Assembly (NCBI RefSeq): GCF_009389715.1
Contig: NC_052400.1
Location: 248,001-312,000, forward strand
DNA: 64,000 nucleotides
Origin: Phoenix dactylifera
Taxonomy: Eukaryota > Streptophyta > Magnoliopsida > Arecales > Arecaceae
Direction: 5' to 3'
Made by a program: the position numbers and the translations under genes. Below the pieces are notes generated by a model, which worked only from the letters and a program-made list of their open reading frames with translations, was not told where the DNA came from and did no database searches. Shown piece after piece: positions 10,328 to 20,630 of this stretch (the first letter of the stretch is position 1; every line of letters begins with the position of its first letter).

Positions 10328-13300
10328 GTGACTTCTTCTTGATTGCTGATTTCTTCGATTTTCTTTCTTTCCCTCATTTATTTATGTTTCTCAGGTTATT
10401 TTTATTTTTTAGGAGGATTGCAACTAATATTGATTTTTAGATTTTAAGAGATTCAGATTTAGGATATTGTATGGGATTATTATTTAATTCATGCCCATTT
10501 TATTGATTAAAAGAAGAGCAGGATTTTATATTCTTGAAAGGTTTAATAAGAGCTTTTACCCCAAAAAAAGGTTTGATCAGAGCAAAGTTATTCATAATAT
10601 GACTAACATAAGTTATTCATGATATGACTAACACAAGTTATTCATAATTGACTAACATAATCATTAATTGGTTAGGGTAATGTAGAGAGAAGTGTAGTTC
10701 CTTTCAAGTTGTGCTAGTTTAGAAATGTGCTTGTTGGGGGAAAAACCCCAAGTCATACCGCCACGGAGGCGCTCGACTAAAGAGCGCCGACCGGAAAGGC
10801 GCTCGGCCAAAGGGCACCGACCAAAGGACGCTCGGCTAGAAAGTGCCGACCAGGAAGGCGCTCGACTAAGGAGCGCCGACCAGAGAGAGCGCCAAGAAGA
10901 GGCGCCCAACCAAAATAACCAAAGTAAAGCTGCTCGGCTAGAAAGAGCCGACCAGAGGACGCTGACCAGAGAAGCGCTCAACTAGAAAGCGCTGACCAGA
11001 GACAGCGCCAAATAGAGGCGCTCGGCTAGAAGGTGCTCGCTCAAAGGGCGCCGACCAGGAGTACTCAAAGCAACCCCGCCACAGGGCGCCCCATTGGGCG
11101 ACCAGCTCGGATCGGCACCCCTGCCGAGCCGATGCCTTAACCAAATGTTCAACCTGCCGCTATCTCCAAGCCATCAAGGCATAAGATCTTCGCAGGTATT
11201 CGGCACGACCTGTCATTAATGCACGAGACCCCCTCAAGTCTCCGATGCACTCAGTCATTTAATGAACACGGCTCAAGACGATCTCCGGATCACTGAACCA
11301 TCAAAGCGTATGGCTCTCCCTGACCGCCGGTTCATTCAGTAATAAATGCACTTACCATCCACGAACCCCAGGCCCACTACGGCTGACGGTTCAACCACTC
11401 CAACGGGTCCGATCGACCGCGACAACTCCCTGACTCCGGTTTGATCCGGCCTTATTCTCCACTACGCCATTAATGGGCCAAATCGTGCCCAATTATGACA
11501 AAAGAGGACAAATTCCCCTATCACCTCTCAGGTAACATAATCCCCTTCTATAAAAGGGAACCTAGGAGAAAGGGGAGGAGGACCCGAAAGAGAGACACAC
11601 CCTAAGGAGACAGACACCCACTTGGAACCCCGGGAGAAAACCCTCCTAGACCGGGTGGGAAAGAAATAAACAGCACAGACACAATTGATGACATATATCC
11701 TCTTCACCTTATCCACATATTCACTCTGTCTTCTTCACATACTCTCTTCTCTGCTCTCTCCACATATCTGCCCCCTCTGACTTAAGCATCGGAGGGCCGG
11801 CGCCGGGGAGCCCGGCCACCGGTCTTTCTTGCAGGACTTGCGCCCCCCAGGAGGACGCCACCCGCCGGCGCACCGTCGACCACCGCTCCTGCGGCGGAGC
11901 TCCACTCCTCAGGAGGACGCCAGCAGCCAGCGCACAGTCGTCCACCGTCCCTGCGGCGGAGCCCCTCCTTCCCCGGCTTCGCGGCGGCCCCCGGGTCCAA
12001 TTTCCAGCAACAGTGCTCATTGAGAGAATCCTCTTTTTTTTAACTGGATATTGCTTTGGAGCTAGGAGAATCTATTCTCATACTAGGTTTTGGGACCAGT
12101 GTGCAATTGCTGATGAAGACCAAGGAATTATAATGCTACTTTGAAGAAGTAATTTGCTAAAAGATTTGCACTTGGTGGCTTTCCTCGTGTCTATTATCTT
12201 TTGCTTCCTTTGGCGTTAGGTTTTCCAGCCGTAATAATAACAATAATTTTGAAAACGAATTGGACATGTCTTCTAGCCATTCATTCTATTTCGGCATCGG
12301 TGCTTTATGATTTCTTATTAATTTGAGGATTGGATTCCTATATTCTGTCTCGTGTTTGCTTTCCCTTCTGATTAAAAGATTACTGCAGCTTCAAAAAGTA
12401 GAATATGAGTTTAGGTGTCTCATTTTCTTTGGACTTCAGATTTTCTATAATTTGTATAGCAAATCAACATGGATGGTACTTGCAAATATGTTTCTCAAGC
12501 ATAATCTTTTTTCAGCAATCCAAACCTTACAACTCTACGCTTTTGAGTGACTTTAAGGTTCTAGCGCTCTATGAGCTATGTCCTCTCAGCATTTAATTTT
12601 TAGACTTTGTTGCAAGTCAAAAATTTTGCAAACTTTGGTGACATTTCTTATCATGATCTCAACCCTTCGTGCTATAATTTGCCCTCCTCCTGGTATAGTT
12701 GTTCTTGATGTGTATAAGTCTTCTACCTCCAAAAACCCAATTAATTTACCAATTTGATAATTGTCAGCAAATATGCTATTTTAGATGAACCATTGCTCTT
12801 CTTTGGAATGACAAAAAATGGATGGGAAGAAAAAAATATGCCTTCAGAGTCTCTAGGAGGATCATATCTGGCTATCGTACTTATCCACATCTAAGGCCTA
12901 TAGGGTTCTCATTAATGATCTGATGCCGGTGCATAAGCAGGACAGCATGAAGACCAGTTGATGTGTTTGCATTTGCGTGAATCACCCTCCTTAGATAGTA
13001 AGCATCAGTAAATTCCAATTTCTGCTAGATATATTTCCAGTTAGCTTTTCTGCAAAAGATTAATTATATTTCCAGTTACTTTGAATGATTTGATTGCTGC
13101 AGAAATATGACTTGAGAACTGAAAAGAGCTGCAGCAGAGCTCTGGTAGATTTTTAAGTTGGTTTCTGTTGATAAACAATGTATTTGAATAATTAAACAAA
13201 AATGCGTGTGCTGCTCACATGCAGCAACAGCAATAGCAGGAACATGGTTAACAACTCTAGCTAGACTCTGGACATTTAGATTTATCACATGAACATAAAA

Positions 13301-14460
13301 TATGACTATCTTACTCTCAAACTTGAAATTACCCATTTACTGATGTGTATTGCAGGTGTCCACAAACATACTCTTCAATTACACTTTGCTGATATGTATG
13401 TTTTCCCTTTCTTCGTCTTTAAATTTGCATATCTCATTTTTGAACTGGCACAATATAAACATAACTAAGAATTTGAGGATTGTATTCTTAATTAATTTTG
13501 AGCTTTTTAGTGCATATATCCATAATTTCTCAACAAGTATGAAGGGGAAAATTGTTGAATCAAGGTGCTAATTGTTAAAGTTTCCCGAATTTTTCAGCTT
13601 CATCTCAGAGACATAATATAAATTCTTCAAATTTGCAGCTATATGTCATTGGTGGTGATGGAACCATGAGGGGTGCTGTAAAAATCTTTAGGGAGATCCA
13701 ACGCCGCAAACTAAATATATCCATAACTGGGATCCCCAAAACAGTTGACAATGATATTGGCATCATAGACAGGTCATTCGGGTTCCAAACTGCAGTGGAG
13801 ATGGCACAGGAAGCAATCAATGCTGCTCATGTGGAGGCTGAGAGTGCTGTGAATGGCATTGGTCTTGTCAAACTCATGGGCAGGAGCACAGGGCACATTG
13901 CGCTCTATGCAACATTAAGCAGCCGTGTTGTGGATTGCTGTTTGATTCCTGAGAATGATTTCTACTTGGAGGGTAAAGGTGGGCTATTCGAATTCCTCGA
14001 TCAGACGCTAAAACGGAATGGGCATGCTGTGATCGTGGTAGCTGAGGGAGCTGGGCAAGATATGATACCAAGAACTGATAAACAGAAAGAAGAGAAGGAT
14101 GAGTCTGGCAATCCTGTGTTTTTGGATGTGGGACCTTGGTTGAAGTCTGAGCTGAAGAAGTGGTGGGAACAGGAGCATCCTGGAGAACTGTTCACGGTGA
14201 AATATATTGATCCTACATACATGATACGAGCAGTTCCAGCAAATGCCACTGACAACTTATATTGTACCTTATTGGCACATTCTGCAATTCATGGAGTCAT
14301 GGTTGGCTACACTGGGTTTGTATCGGGTCCCATAAATGGCAATTATGCCTACATTCCGATGGAGGAGGTGGCAGTGGCTCAAAACGTTGTGGATACAAAG
14401 GATCATAAATGGGCATGGGTCAGATCAGTGACAAATCAGCCAGATTTTCAGAAATGCTAG
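9716..14460 (+). CDS. PFK: ATP-dependent 6-phosphofructokinase, two exons
   Basis: Catalyses ATP-dependent phosphorylation of fructose 6-phosphate, the committed step of glycolysis. Exon 1 is 9,716-10,327 and exon 2 is 13,639-14,460, joined in phase 0 (CAG|GTGACT ... TTGCAG|CTATAT), giving 477 residues. [10 protein letters not shown] (121-130), GGDGT (209-213), PKTVDNDI (237-244) with the catalytic aspartate region, and MGRSTGH (283-289) are intact. GGDGT is the ATP-type signature; PPi-dependent enzymes have GGDDS. Length and the single intron resemble the cytosolic PFK2-like subgroup; I see no clear plastid transit peptide. Exon 1 is strongly GC-rich, exon 2 is not. The 3.3-kb intron holds a sense solo LTR (10,732-12,012). 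No disrupting mutation was seen. Confidence 0.93.
10732..12012 (+). mobile_element. Solo LTR in the PFK intron
   Basis: A 1,281-bp unit starting TGTTGGGGG and ending CAGCAACA, flanked by a perfect 5-bp duplication GTGCT (10,727-10,731 and 12,013-12,017). No interior or second LTR is present, so an element was lost by LTR-LTR recombination. It is in the same orientation as PFK and carries a TATAAAA at 11,549 and a repeated GAGCGCCGACC-type U3 array (about 10,760-11,060). Its 3' end matches the LTR family at 3,324-7,178. Confidence 0.9.
12018..13638. other. Remainder of PFK intron
   Basis: AT-rich intronic DNA without a supported element. It ends in the exon 2 acceptor TTTGCAG. Confidence 0.6.
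13639..14460 (+). other. PFK: PFK coding exon 2
   Basis: 273 codons plus TAG, preceded by a TTTGCAG acceptor. It encodes LYVIGGDGT, the catalytic TVDND segment, MGRSTGH and the C-terminal lobe. Confidence 0.92.
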
Positions 14461-15130
14461 AACCAAGGTGCCTGTAAAACATGTGAGAGCTTTCTTAAGC
14501 CCTTTTATCTCAGTAGGTTTGAGAAAATATAGTATCCATATTTGACTGGAGCCTGACGAGTTCGTTAAGTTTTTGGATTGTCCTTGCTAAAAATGCATTC
14601 TGTTTGTTCTCAGTCTGACTTATTTTACTAGCAGTTTACGTAGATAGGGCAAAATCTTAAGCTACTGTAGAGTATCTTATAGCTAATTCCACCTGGTAAA
14701 AATTTTTGTGGGCTGCTTAGTGAGGATGGGAATAAAATGAGGCTTGTGGACTTAGCATGAGAGTTTATGTTGCAGATCATGGCTTGTTCTGTCTATTGCA
14801 GGCAGATATTGTCCCTTTTCACCGCTGCCTGTGATTTTATAATGAATGTATCACGTCTTTTACTTGGCCCTGGTCTGAAATCAAATCATTGTAGCTCTAA
14901 TGGTGAAGAAAGCGAGCATGAATGTAGTTAAAACCAACTTGAATATTTTCAACTGAATTGCCTAATGCATCAATGGAGCTATGGACTATGATACAGGTAT
15001 CAACAAGTAACGGGCGACTGCTGGATTCTAAAAGTACGTCTCTGTTACTAAGATGACTGCTGTGAAACACACAGTGGGATAAATATATTATTGCATTGTT
15101 TTTCATAAACATACCAAATGCGATTAGCAT
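14461..15130 (+). other. PFK 3' flank
   Basis: Probable 3' untranslated region and downstream DNA, including a TGATTTTATAATGAATG stretch near 14,830 that could serve as a polyadenylation region. No other gene recognised. Confidence 0.4.
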
Positions 15131-15144
15131 TAGGATTGAGAATG

Positions 15145-15205
15145 CTAACCTGTTCAGTTGGCAAAGTCCAACTCGCCGGGGTTTGAGTCAGCACCCTAAG
15201 AATAA
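15145..15205 (+). other. tRNA-like (pol III box A/B) fragment
   Basis: CTGTTCAGTTGGCAAAGTC resembles an A box with D-loop, and GGGGTTTGAGTC a B box, at tRNA-like spacing. No cloverleaf with a proper acceptor stem can be drawn, so a SINE head or tRNA relic is more likely than a gene. Confidence 0.35.
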
Positions 15206-15687
15206 CACTAATTAGGATTTAAAAAATTCTAGGGCAGAAAATGGATGGTATTTTTGTTCATTTGTCAGTGATTTACTTGATTTAAAGAATACGCCAGGAA
15301 CATAACATAGCTACTCACCAGAAGATCCTTTACTCAATTGGGCAAGAGGAGGAGCCATTTACATAGCTATTAGCAATGAGCCTTTCCTGCAATTTGAATG
15401 GTAGCTGCTATTCTGTTGGAAGTAGCAACTTTTAATGCTCTTGCACTGTTTATGGAAAATCTTTGGTGGATTTAGATCATGATTTTCTGGATAAAAGACT
15501 GAATTTTGGATTTCCTGGCACATTAATTGAATAGTTAGTTCCTGAAGTGTGTTACCTTGTCCCTCTGAAACTTCTTCTTCATAGGATGTGAAAACGAAGA
15601 TGAACAGTCTCGAGTTTCTTGTAGAAGCTTTCTTGCCTTAATACAGTGACTGATTCGCACACTTTGTAAGCTATCCTTTTGATACTC

Positions 15688-15984
15688 CATTTTATTTATT
15701 CCGAAAAGTTCAGGAATAGATATGTACGGAATAGAAAAATTCCACCCACCCAAGTAAAGAACTGTTACAAATAATGAAGAAAGTAATAGATTTAGGTAAG
15801 AAGCAATATAAAATAAACCAAATTTGATACCTGAATATTCGGTTTGATAACCTGCTACTAATTCCTCCTCTGCTTCCGGTAAATCAAATGGCAATCTCTC
15901 ACATTCGGCTAGAGAAGAAATTAGAAAAACAATAAACCCTATAGGTTGACGCCACAGATTCCACCCCCAAAAACCATATTTGGA
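15688..15984 (-). pseudogene. ndhA: Nuclear copy of plastid ndhA (partial)
   Basis: On the minus strand, 99 uninterrupted codons match the plastid NADH dehydrogenase-like subunit 1 from SKYGFWGWN through [20 protein letters not shown] and [13 protein letters not shown] to PELFGINKM. The conserved acidic quinone-site loop is intact. Both ends stop abruptly and the next codons are unrelated, so this is an insert of about 300 bp of plastid DNA and not a working gene. The lack of stops suggests a fairly recent transfer. The flanking PFK and gypsy sequence argues against plastid contamination. Confidence 0.88.
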
Positions 15985-15989
15985 CCATC

Positions 15990-16225
15990 ACAAACTTTAA
16001 TTACTATTCCTCTGTCCAATTACTAGCTTTTAGGATGTCATCTGTAATTTGTTCTTGTATGCAGAAGCATTCTTCTTGGTGTATAATTTTAGAGGTCATG
16101 TTAAAGGAGATGCAGCTGAAAGATTCTGTTTTTGTTATCAACAGCACATACAATCTTTCAGAAAGGTAACAATGATCAAGACAGCTTCGAATTCAAAATG
16201 AAGATTGTGCAGCAATATAGCCGAT
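15990..16225. other. Intergenic DNA, nothing recognised
   Basis: No feature supported between the ndhA fragment and the LINE tail. Confidence 0.4.
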
Positions 16226-16229
16226 TCTT

Positions 16230-16745
16230 CTTTTCTTCTTCTTCTTCTTCTTCTTCTTTTTTGTTTGTTTGTAGGCAGTGGAGTAGGACCCCACTACCAT
16301 CTAGGATGTGATACACCTCTAAATCCCCCTTTGCTTAGTACACTACTACATGTGTAGGAAAATGAGATGTCCAATAGGCATGGTGGATCTTCGAAGCACC
16401 CAGACTAGCTGGAAGTCGACGGGCTATGAAAGCTTCAAGAGAGGAGATGATGTCCCAAGTATCTGAGCTGGGGATGAGCAATGGAGGAAGCTTTCTTGAT
16501 CCCAGGTATGACAGTGTCTGAATCTCCCCGTAGCACTAATCTGGCGGCTTTGAGAGTGAATGCGGCATACTGTATTCCATTCAAAGCAGCCATGAGCTCC
16601 ACCATTGGAACAGTTGTCGGTTGCAGGTGTATATATAATTATATGTGATCCTCCCCTGATGATCCTCTGATGATAAATCTTGTGCCAGCCTTGGCATGGG
16701 GGATGGAGCCATCAATATGTACATTAAGTTATCCAGGTACAGGGG
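16230..16745 (-). mobile_element. LINE 3' end with RNase H domain relic
   Basis: On the minus strand the frame reads LNVHIDGSIPHAKAG, then VPMVELMAALNGIQYAA and LVLRGDSDTVIPG, then AHPQLRYLG. These are the DGS, E-helix and DS signatures of the RNase H domain at the C-terminus of plant L1-type elements. Stops and frame breaks are present. Downstream on the same strand comes an untranslated tail ending in a GAA-repeat run (CTT repeat at 16,231-16,259 on +). The reverse transcriptase and ORF1 are absent, as in a 5'-truncated copy. Confidence 0.72.
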
Positions 16746-16799
16746 GTTCCCATTAAATTATTAGCTTCTCAGGGAAAACCAGAGACCCAGTACCCAATC

Positions 16800-16801
<2 letters not shown>

Positions 16802-16833
<32 letters not shown>
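16802..16833. repeat. (AT)n microsatellite
   Basis: About 32 bp of alternating AT. Confidence 0.85.
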
Positions 16834-16834
<1 letters not shown>

Positions 16835-16839
16835 CTTTT

Positions 16840-17700
16840 GTGCTTAACTTTCAATTTATAACTTAAAATAAAAATAAAAATATGACAAAAAATTACGATA
16901 AGTGGACATGATATCCAAAGAAAATAAGAAATCAACGAGGATAAGTTAGTGTGGAGAAGAAAAACATGATAAATATAGGCAAACCATTTCCTCCGCTCAT
17001 CTTTTTAATGTTTTTGTGTTGCTCTCTTAACCACTGATTATACTGCATTTATAATCGGGTTGACCTTGACGAATGTGTTTGGATGGGTTGGTGGTTCCAA
17101 ATCAAAAATTGCAAACTGTGGCCAAAATATCTGATCAAGAATTAGATTGAGAACAGCAGTGCGGCTTGTGTATCTCTGGAAAAGATGAAATATTTACATC
17201 ATCTAGAAATATTTGTATCTAAAATAAATTAATTGTTCATTGTTCATCATGCGACCGCCAATTATTAATAATCAACTACTATTTGACAGGAAATTTTCAG
17301 GAATTGTCAATGAAGATGCCCTCTTCAACCTATAGTTTGTTCGAGATGTGACATCAACTTTCATTAGCTCTTCGAATAAAGTCTTATCAAACGCATCCCT
17401 ATAATCGTGGAATCATTTGGGGCTTTAGTGTGCCTATTATTTTCAAAGCATCAATGAAGTTTATCTTAGGGACCACTTGGCTTTAGACTGATGTCAAAGC
17501 ATGGAGTGATTTTGAAAATGAACAGAAAAACAGCAATGCTAACTTACATATACATTTTTGGATGAATCACCTCCATAGATTTATGCTATATCATTGGGCA
17601 ATCTCAAGGTAAATAATAAATTCTTGTTGGCTAAACATTGAGAAGATTTTTTTTTCTTTTTTCTTTTTTTGAGGAAAAGAGAGAAGATAAAACTTCTCTT
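16840..17700. other. Intergenic DNA, nothing recognised
   Basis: AT-rich sequence with no supported gene, RNA or element boundary. Confidence 0.4.
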
Positions 17701-17705
17701 ATCAA

Positions 17706-17857
17706 TTACGGTTGAATCTGAGGAACCGGATCAGCCGGGGAAGGCAAATTCTGGACAGAGTTTCCAGGACTCTGCGGGGGACGCCGGGAAGCGTTGGAGG
17801 CTCCCTTACTTCTCAACTTCATGACCGCGACTCGGTCCCTTCCTCTAGCCGCGACCG
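17706..17857 (-). pseudogene. Second gypsy gag start fused after RNase H
   Basis: Directly after the RNase H motif SDQLMKQI the sequence switches to GGCTAGAGGAAGGG (the primer-site-side leader also found at 4,112) and an ATG-led MKLRSKGASNASR gag start, nearly identical to 19,800-19,925. It ends after PQIQP. The order pol then leader-gag without an LTR is a circular-permutation-like or deletion junction. Confidence 0.75.
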
Positions 17858-17858
17858 A

Positions 17859-19120
17859 TATTTGCTTCATAAGCTGGTCGGACAGTATGGCTATGGTATG
17901 TGCTTGAAAATAGGGTCGGAGTCTCCGAGCTGAAATGATCAGGGCAAAAATTGTCTTCTCAAGCTTAGAATATCGGGTCTCAGGATTCCTGAGGATCCGG
18001 CTGGTATAGTAAATTGGCTTCTGGAGCTTGTCCTCTTTCCGGACCAAGACTGAGCTCACTGCGACCGGGGAGACGGCCAGATACAAGTAAAGAACCTTGC
18101 CCTGCCGAGGCTTAGTGAGTAGCGGGGGGGAAGCCAGGAGGCACCTGAGCTCTTCAAAGGCCTGCTGGCATTCCTCCGACTACAGAAAGTTCTTTGGCCG
18201 CTTTAGGATCTTGAAGAATGGAAGGCAGCGCTCGGCCGACCTGGAGGCAAACCTCTCCAAGGCTGCGACTCGCCCAGTGAGCCGCTGCACTTCCTTAACT
18301 GTCCTTGGAGGCATCATCTCTTACAGCGCTCGGATTTTCTCGGGGTTGGCCTCAACTCCACGCTGGGTTACTATGAAACCTAGGAATTTGCCTGAGGTGA
18401 CTCCGAACGCGCACTTCGCAGGGTTGAGCTTCATTTGGTATTTCCTGAGCTTGGAGAATGTTTCATTGAGGTCAGCTACATGGTGTTCCGCCGCTTGACT
18501 TTTCACCAGCATGTCATCCACGTAGACTTCCATATTTCGGCCGATCTGATCTTCAAAGATTTGGCTGACCAGCCTCTGGTATGTGGCTCCAGCATTCTTC
18601 AGCCCGAATGGCATTACCTTGTAACAATAGGTGCCCTTGTCGGTGATGAAGGCCGTCTTCTCCTCATCTTCTGACGCCATTCGGATCTGATTGTATCCTG
18701 AGAAGGCGTCCATGAAGGTCAGCAGTTGATGTTTCGAGGTGGAATCGACGAGCTGGTCGATGATGGGGATGGGGAAACTATCCTTCGGGCAGGCCTTGTT
18801 CAGGTCGGTGTAGTCCACGCACATGCACCATTTTCCATTGGCCTTCTTTACGAGGACCACATTGGCAAGCCAATCTGGGTAGGAGACCTCCCGGATGAAG
18901 CCGGCCTTAAGGAGCTTATCCACTTCCTTGGCTGCTGCTTGTTGCCATTCCGGGGCAGAGCCCCGTTTCTTCTGTTTTACAGGCCTGCAGGTCGGTTTCA
19001 CCTGGAGTCGGTGGACTATGACCTCAGGGTCGATTCCTGGTATGTCGGCGGGCGACCAGGCGAAGACATCAATGTTGGCCCGGAAGAATTCGATCAGGCG
19101 CTTCCTTTCGCGGGGGCTGG
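17859..19120 (-). pseudogene. gypsy reverse transcriptase and RNase H, degenerate
   Basis: Begins at LPAGASPRERK, followed by VFAWSPADIPGIDPEV, VVLVKKANGKWCMCVDYTDL, DAFSGYNQI, MPFGLKNAGATYQ, the catalytic YVDD box, and FLGFIVTQRG. An in-frame TAA follows RAL at about 18,318 and a TAG follows KNFL near 18,180, but the reading frame otherwise continues into RNase H (KPIYYTSRIL, RYSKLEKTIFALI, ILSDQ). Protease upstream and integrase downstream are missing. It is dead as a protein-coding unit but only lightly mutated. Confidence 0.85.
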
Positions 19121-19935
19121 CGCCGGCTGGCAGCAAAATTGGTGGTGAACTGCCTGCCGAGCTGCTCGAAAGAGGATACCGTGCTCGGCTTTAGTCCGGA
19201 AAACCAAAGCCGAGCTGTCCCTCGGAGGGTCGCTGGGAAGGCCTTGCAGAGCACGGCCTCCGAGGACCCTTGCAGTGTCATAAGAGCTCGGTAGCTTTCC
19301 AAATGGTCGAGGGGGTCGGTAGTTTCGCTGTAGGGCTCCACTTGAGGCATCTTGAACCTCGGAGGGACCGGCTCGTCCTCGATTTGGCGGGAGAAGGGGG
19401 ACTTGGTGGTAAATTCAAAATCCCCCTCGTGTCTTGCACTCCTGCTGTAGAGCGCTTCAATCTGGCGCTCCAGGTTCTCGACTTTTCTATCGAGCTCCCC
19501 AACCCGGAGAATTGTCACCGTAGTTTGCTCCGGCTCACGGCGGTCCGGGGCCGACTCGGCTTCAGAGAGCTGGGGTCTTCTGTTTAGACTTCCCCCCGGC
19601 AGCTCTCTCTGGGGGGACACTCGCTCTTCGTTGTTAGCCCTAGAAGAGCCATGAAGGTTCTGGCCTTGGAGAATCGGGCCGTTCGGAGGAAGCTCCGGCG
19701 GGATCTGGGCCTGTGGGGGGAGCGTAGGTAAGGCTTCCTCACGCCAAAGACCTTGGACGGCGGCGGCCAAGGCCTGGACTTGCTGCACCAGGGCGTTGAA
19801 CTGTTCCGGCTGAATCTGAGAAACCGGATCAGCCGGGGAAGGCAAATTCTGGACAGAGTTTCCAGGACTCTGCGGGGGACGCCGGGAAGCGTTGGAGGCT
19901 CCCTTACTTCTCAACTTCAGCCCGAACTCTTTCAT
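19121..19935 (-). pseudogene. gypsy gag, N-terminal and capsid part
   Basis: The ATG at 19,935 opens a frame with KLRSKGASNASR, QNLPSPADP, LVQQVQALAAAVQGL, a proline-rich linker, a coiled-coil-like LDRKVENLERQIEAL, and the capsid block YSETTDPLDHLESYRALM...FSGLKP...FTTNF typical of plant Ty3/gypsy gag. The first six residues (MKEFGL) come from non-element DNA joined to gag. The frame stays open past the join with RT but there reads RT sequence in the wrong frame, so gag is C-terminally truncated and lacks a zinc knuckle. Confidence 0.8.
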
Positions 19936-19939
19936 TAGC

Positions 19940-20285
19940 GCACGGATGGTGGCAGTGCTAGCTTATAAGACCCATCAAAGTAGGCCATAAGAATGTTTTA
20001 TTATAAAAAACCTGCTCTCCATTGAGACCATGCTAACATATAATTCCTACTATATATTTGGCCATGCCCCAAAATTAATTATCTATATATTGATTTCTTC
20101 GAAAATCACATAGCTAACCGGCAGCTTAAGCCATTAATTGGTAAGGTTATAGAATAAGAAAAAAGGAATGGGATGGGGCATTCATCGTACAGTACTTACA
20201 CTAAAAAATTAGTTAGTGTCGAGAGACTAGGCTTTTCATTAAAGTAGAAGATAAAATTTCATCGTCGTAAGGGAAGGCCTTGGTC
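19940..20285. other. Left-arm flank, nothing recognised
   Basis: AT-rich DNA between gag and the trnD-like fragment, mirrored at about 56,310-56,660. Confidence 0.4.
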
Positions 20286-20291
20286 AATCAA

Positions 20292-20365
20292 CTCACTGTA
20301 GTTCAATCGGTAAGAGCACCGCCTTATCAAGGTGGAAAGCTGCGGGTTTCGGTGCTATACAGGAG
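20292..20365 (+). pseudogene. trnD-GUC: Plastid-type trnD-like relic
   Basis: TGTAGTTCAATCGG, AGAGCACCGCC and AAGCTGCGGGTT follow the D-arm, anticodon stem and T-arm of organellar (plastid-type) tRNA-Asp. The anticodon loop reads TTATCAA where GTC is expected, and the acceptor stem does not pair, so it is a relic. The mirror copy is at 56,232-56,305. Confidence 0.55.
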
Positions 20366-20420
20366 AATAATACATTCAACAAAAAAAAAACGTCGACCCT
20401 CGCAACGAATCCACGTGCCT

Positions 20421-20630
20421 CGACAAAAGCTTTATCTTCTTTACGATTGTCCAAATCCAGAGAGAGATCACGATTCTATGGCAAGAAGTATCACGACAGA
20501 AGCTTATCTTCTTTACGATTGTCCAGATCCATCTCGAGGTGTAGCGGGTAGGTGGAGTTAAGCCTCCGATATAGCCTCGCCCGAGAGAGAGAGAGAGAGA
20601 GATCACGATTCCATGGCAAGAAGAAAACAA
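20421..20630. repeat. Imperfect direct duplication
   Basis: TATCTTCTTTACGATTGTCC and GATCACGATTC followed by ATGGCAAGAAG each occur twice, in the same order. The right arm has the same duplication but lacks about 20 bp near 20,560-20,580. Origin unknown. Confidence 0.6.

Larger units (their letters stand above)
17706..19935 (-). mobile_element. Rearranged Ty3/gypsy retroelement remnant
   Basis: Read on the minus strand it runs gag N-terminus (from 19,935), an abrupt join to reverse transcriptase near 19,120, RNase H, then an abrupt join near 17,857 to a primer-site-like region and a second gag N-terminus that stops at 17,706. No LTRs, protease or integrase are seen. The outer gag boundary at about 19,918 abuts unrelated sequence and is conserved in the right arm near 56,680, so it predates the inverted duplication. 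Confidence 0.85.

Noticed and set aside
15535-15690. Group II intron start of ndhA after the exon fragment, because GTGCGAATC occurs there
   Set aside because: The fragment corresponds to the second half of ndhA, downstream of its single intron, so the GTGCG match is likely chance and the sequence after the break is unrelated.
19069-19120. Extension of gag to the end of its open frame as a genuine gag C-terminus
   Set aside because: This stretch is RT coding sequence (PAGASPRERKR) read in another frame, so the apparent tail is an artefact of the gag/RT join.
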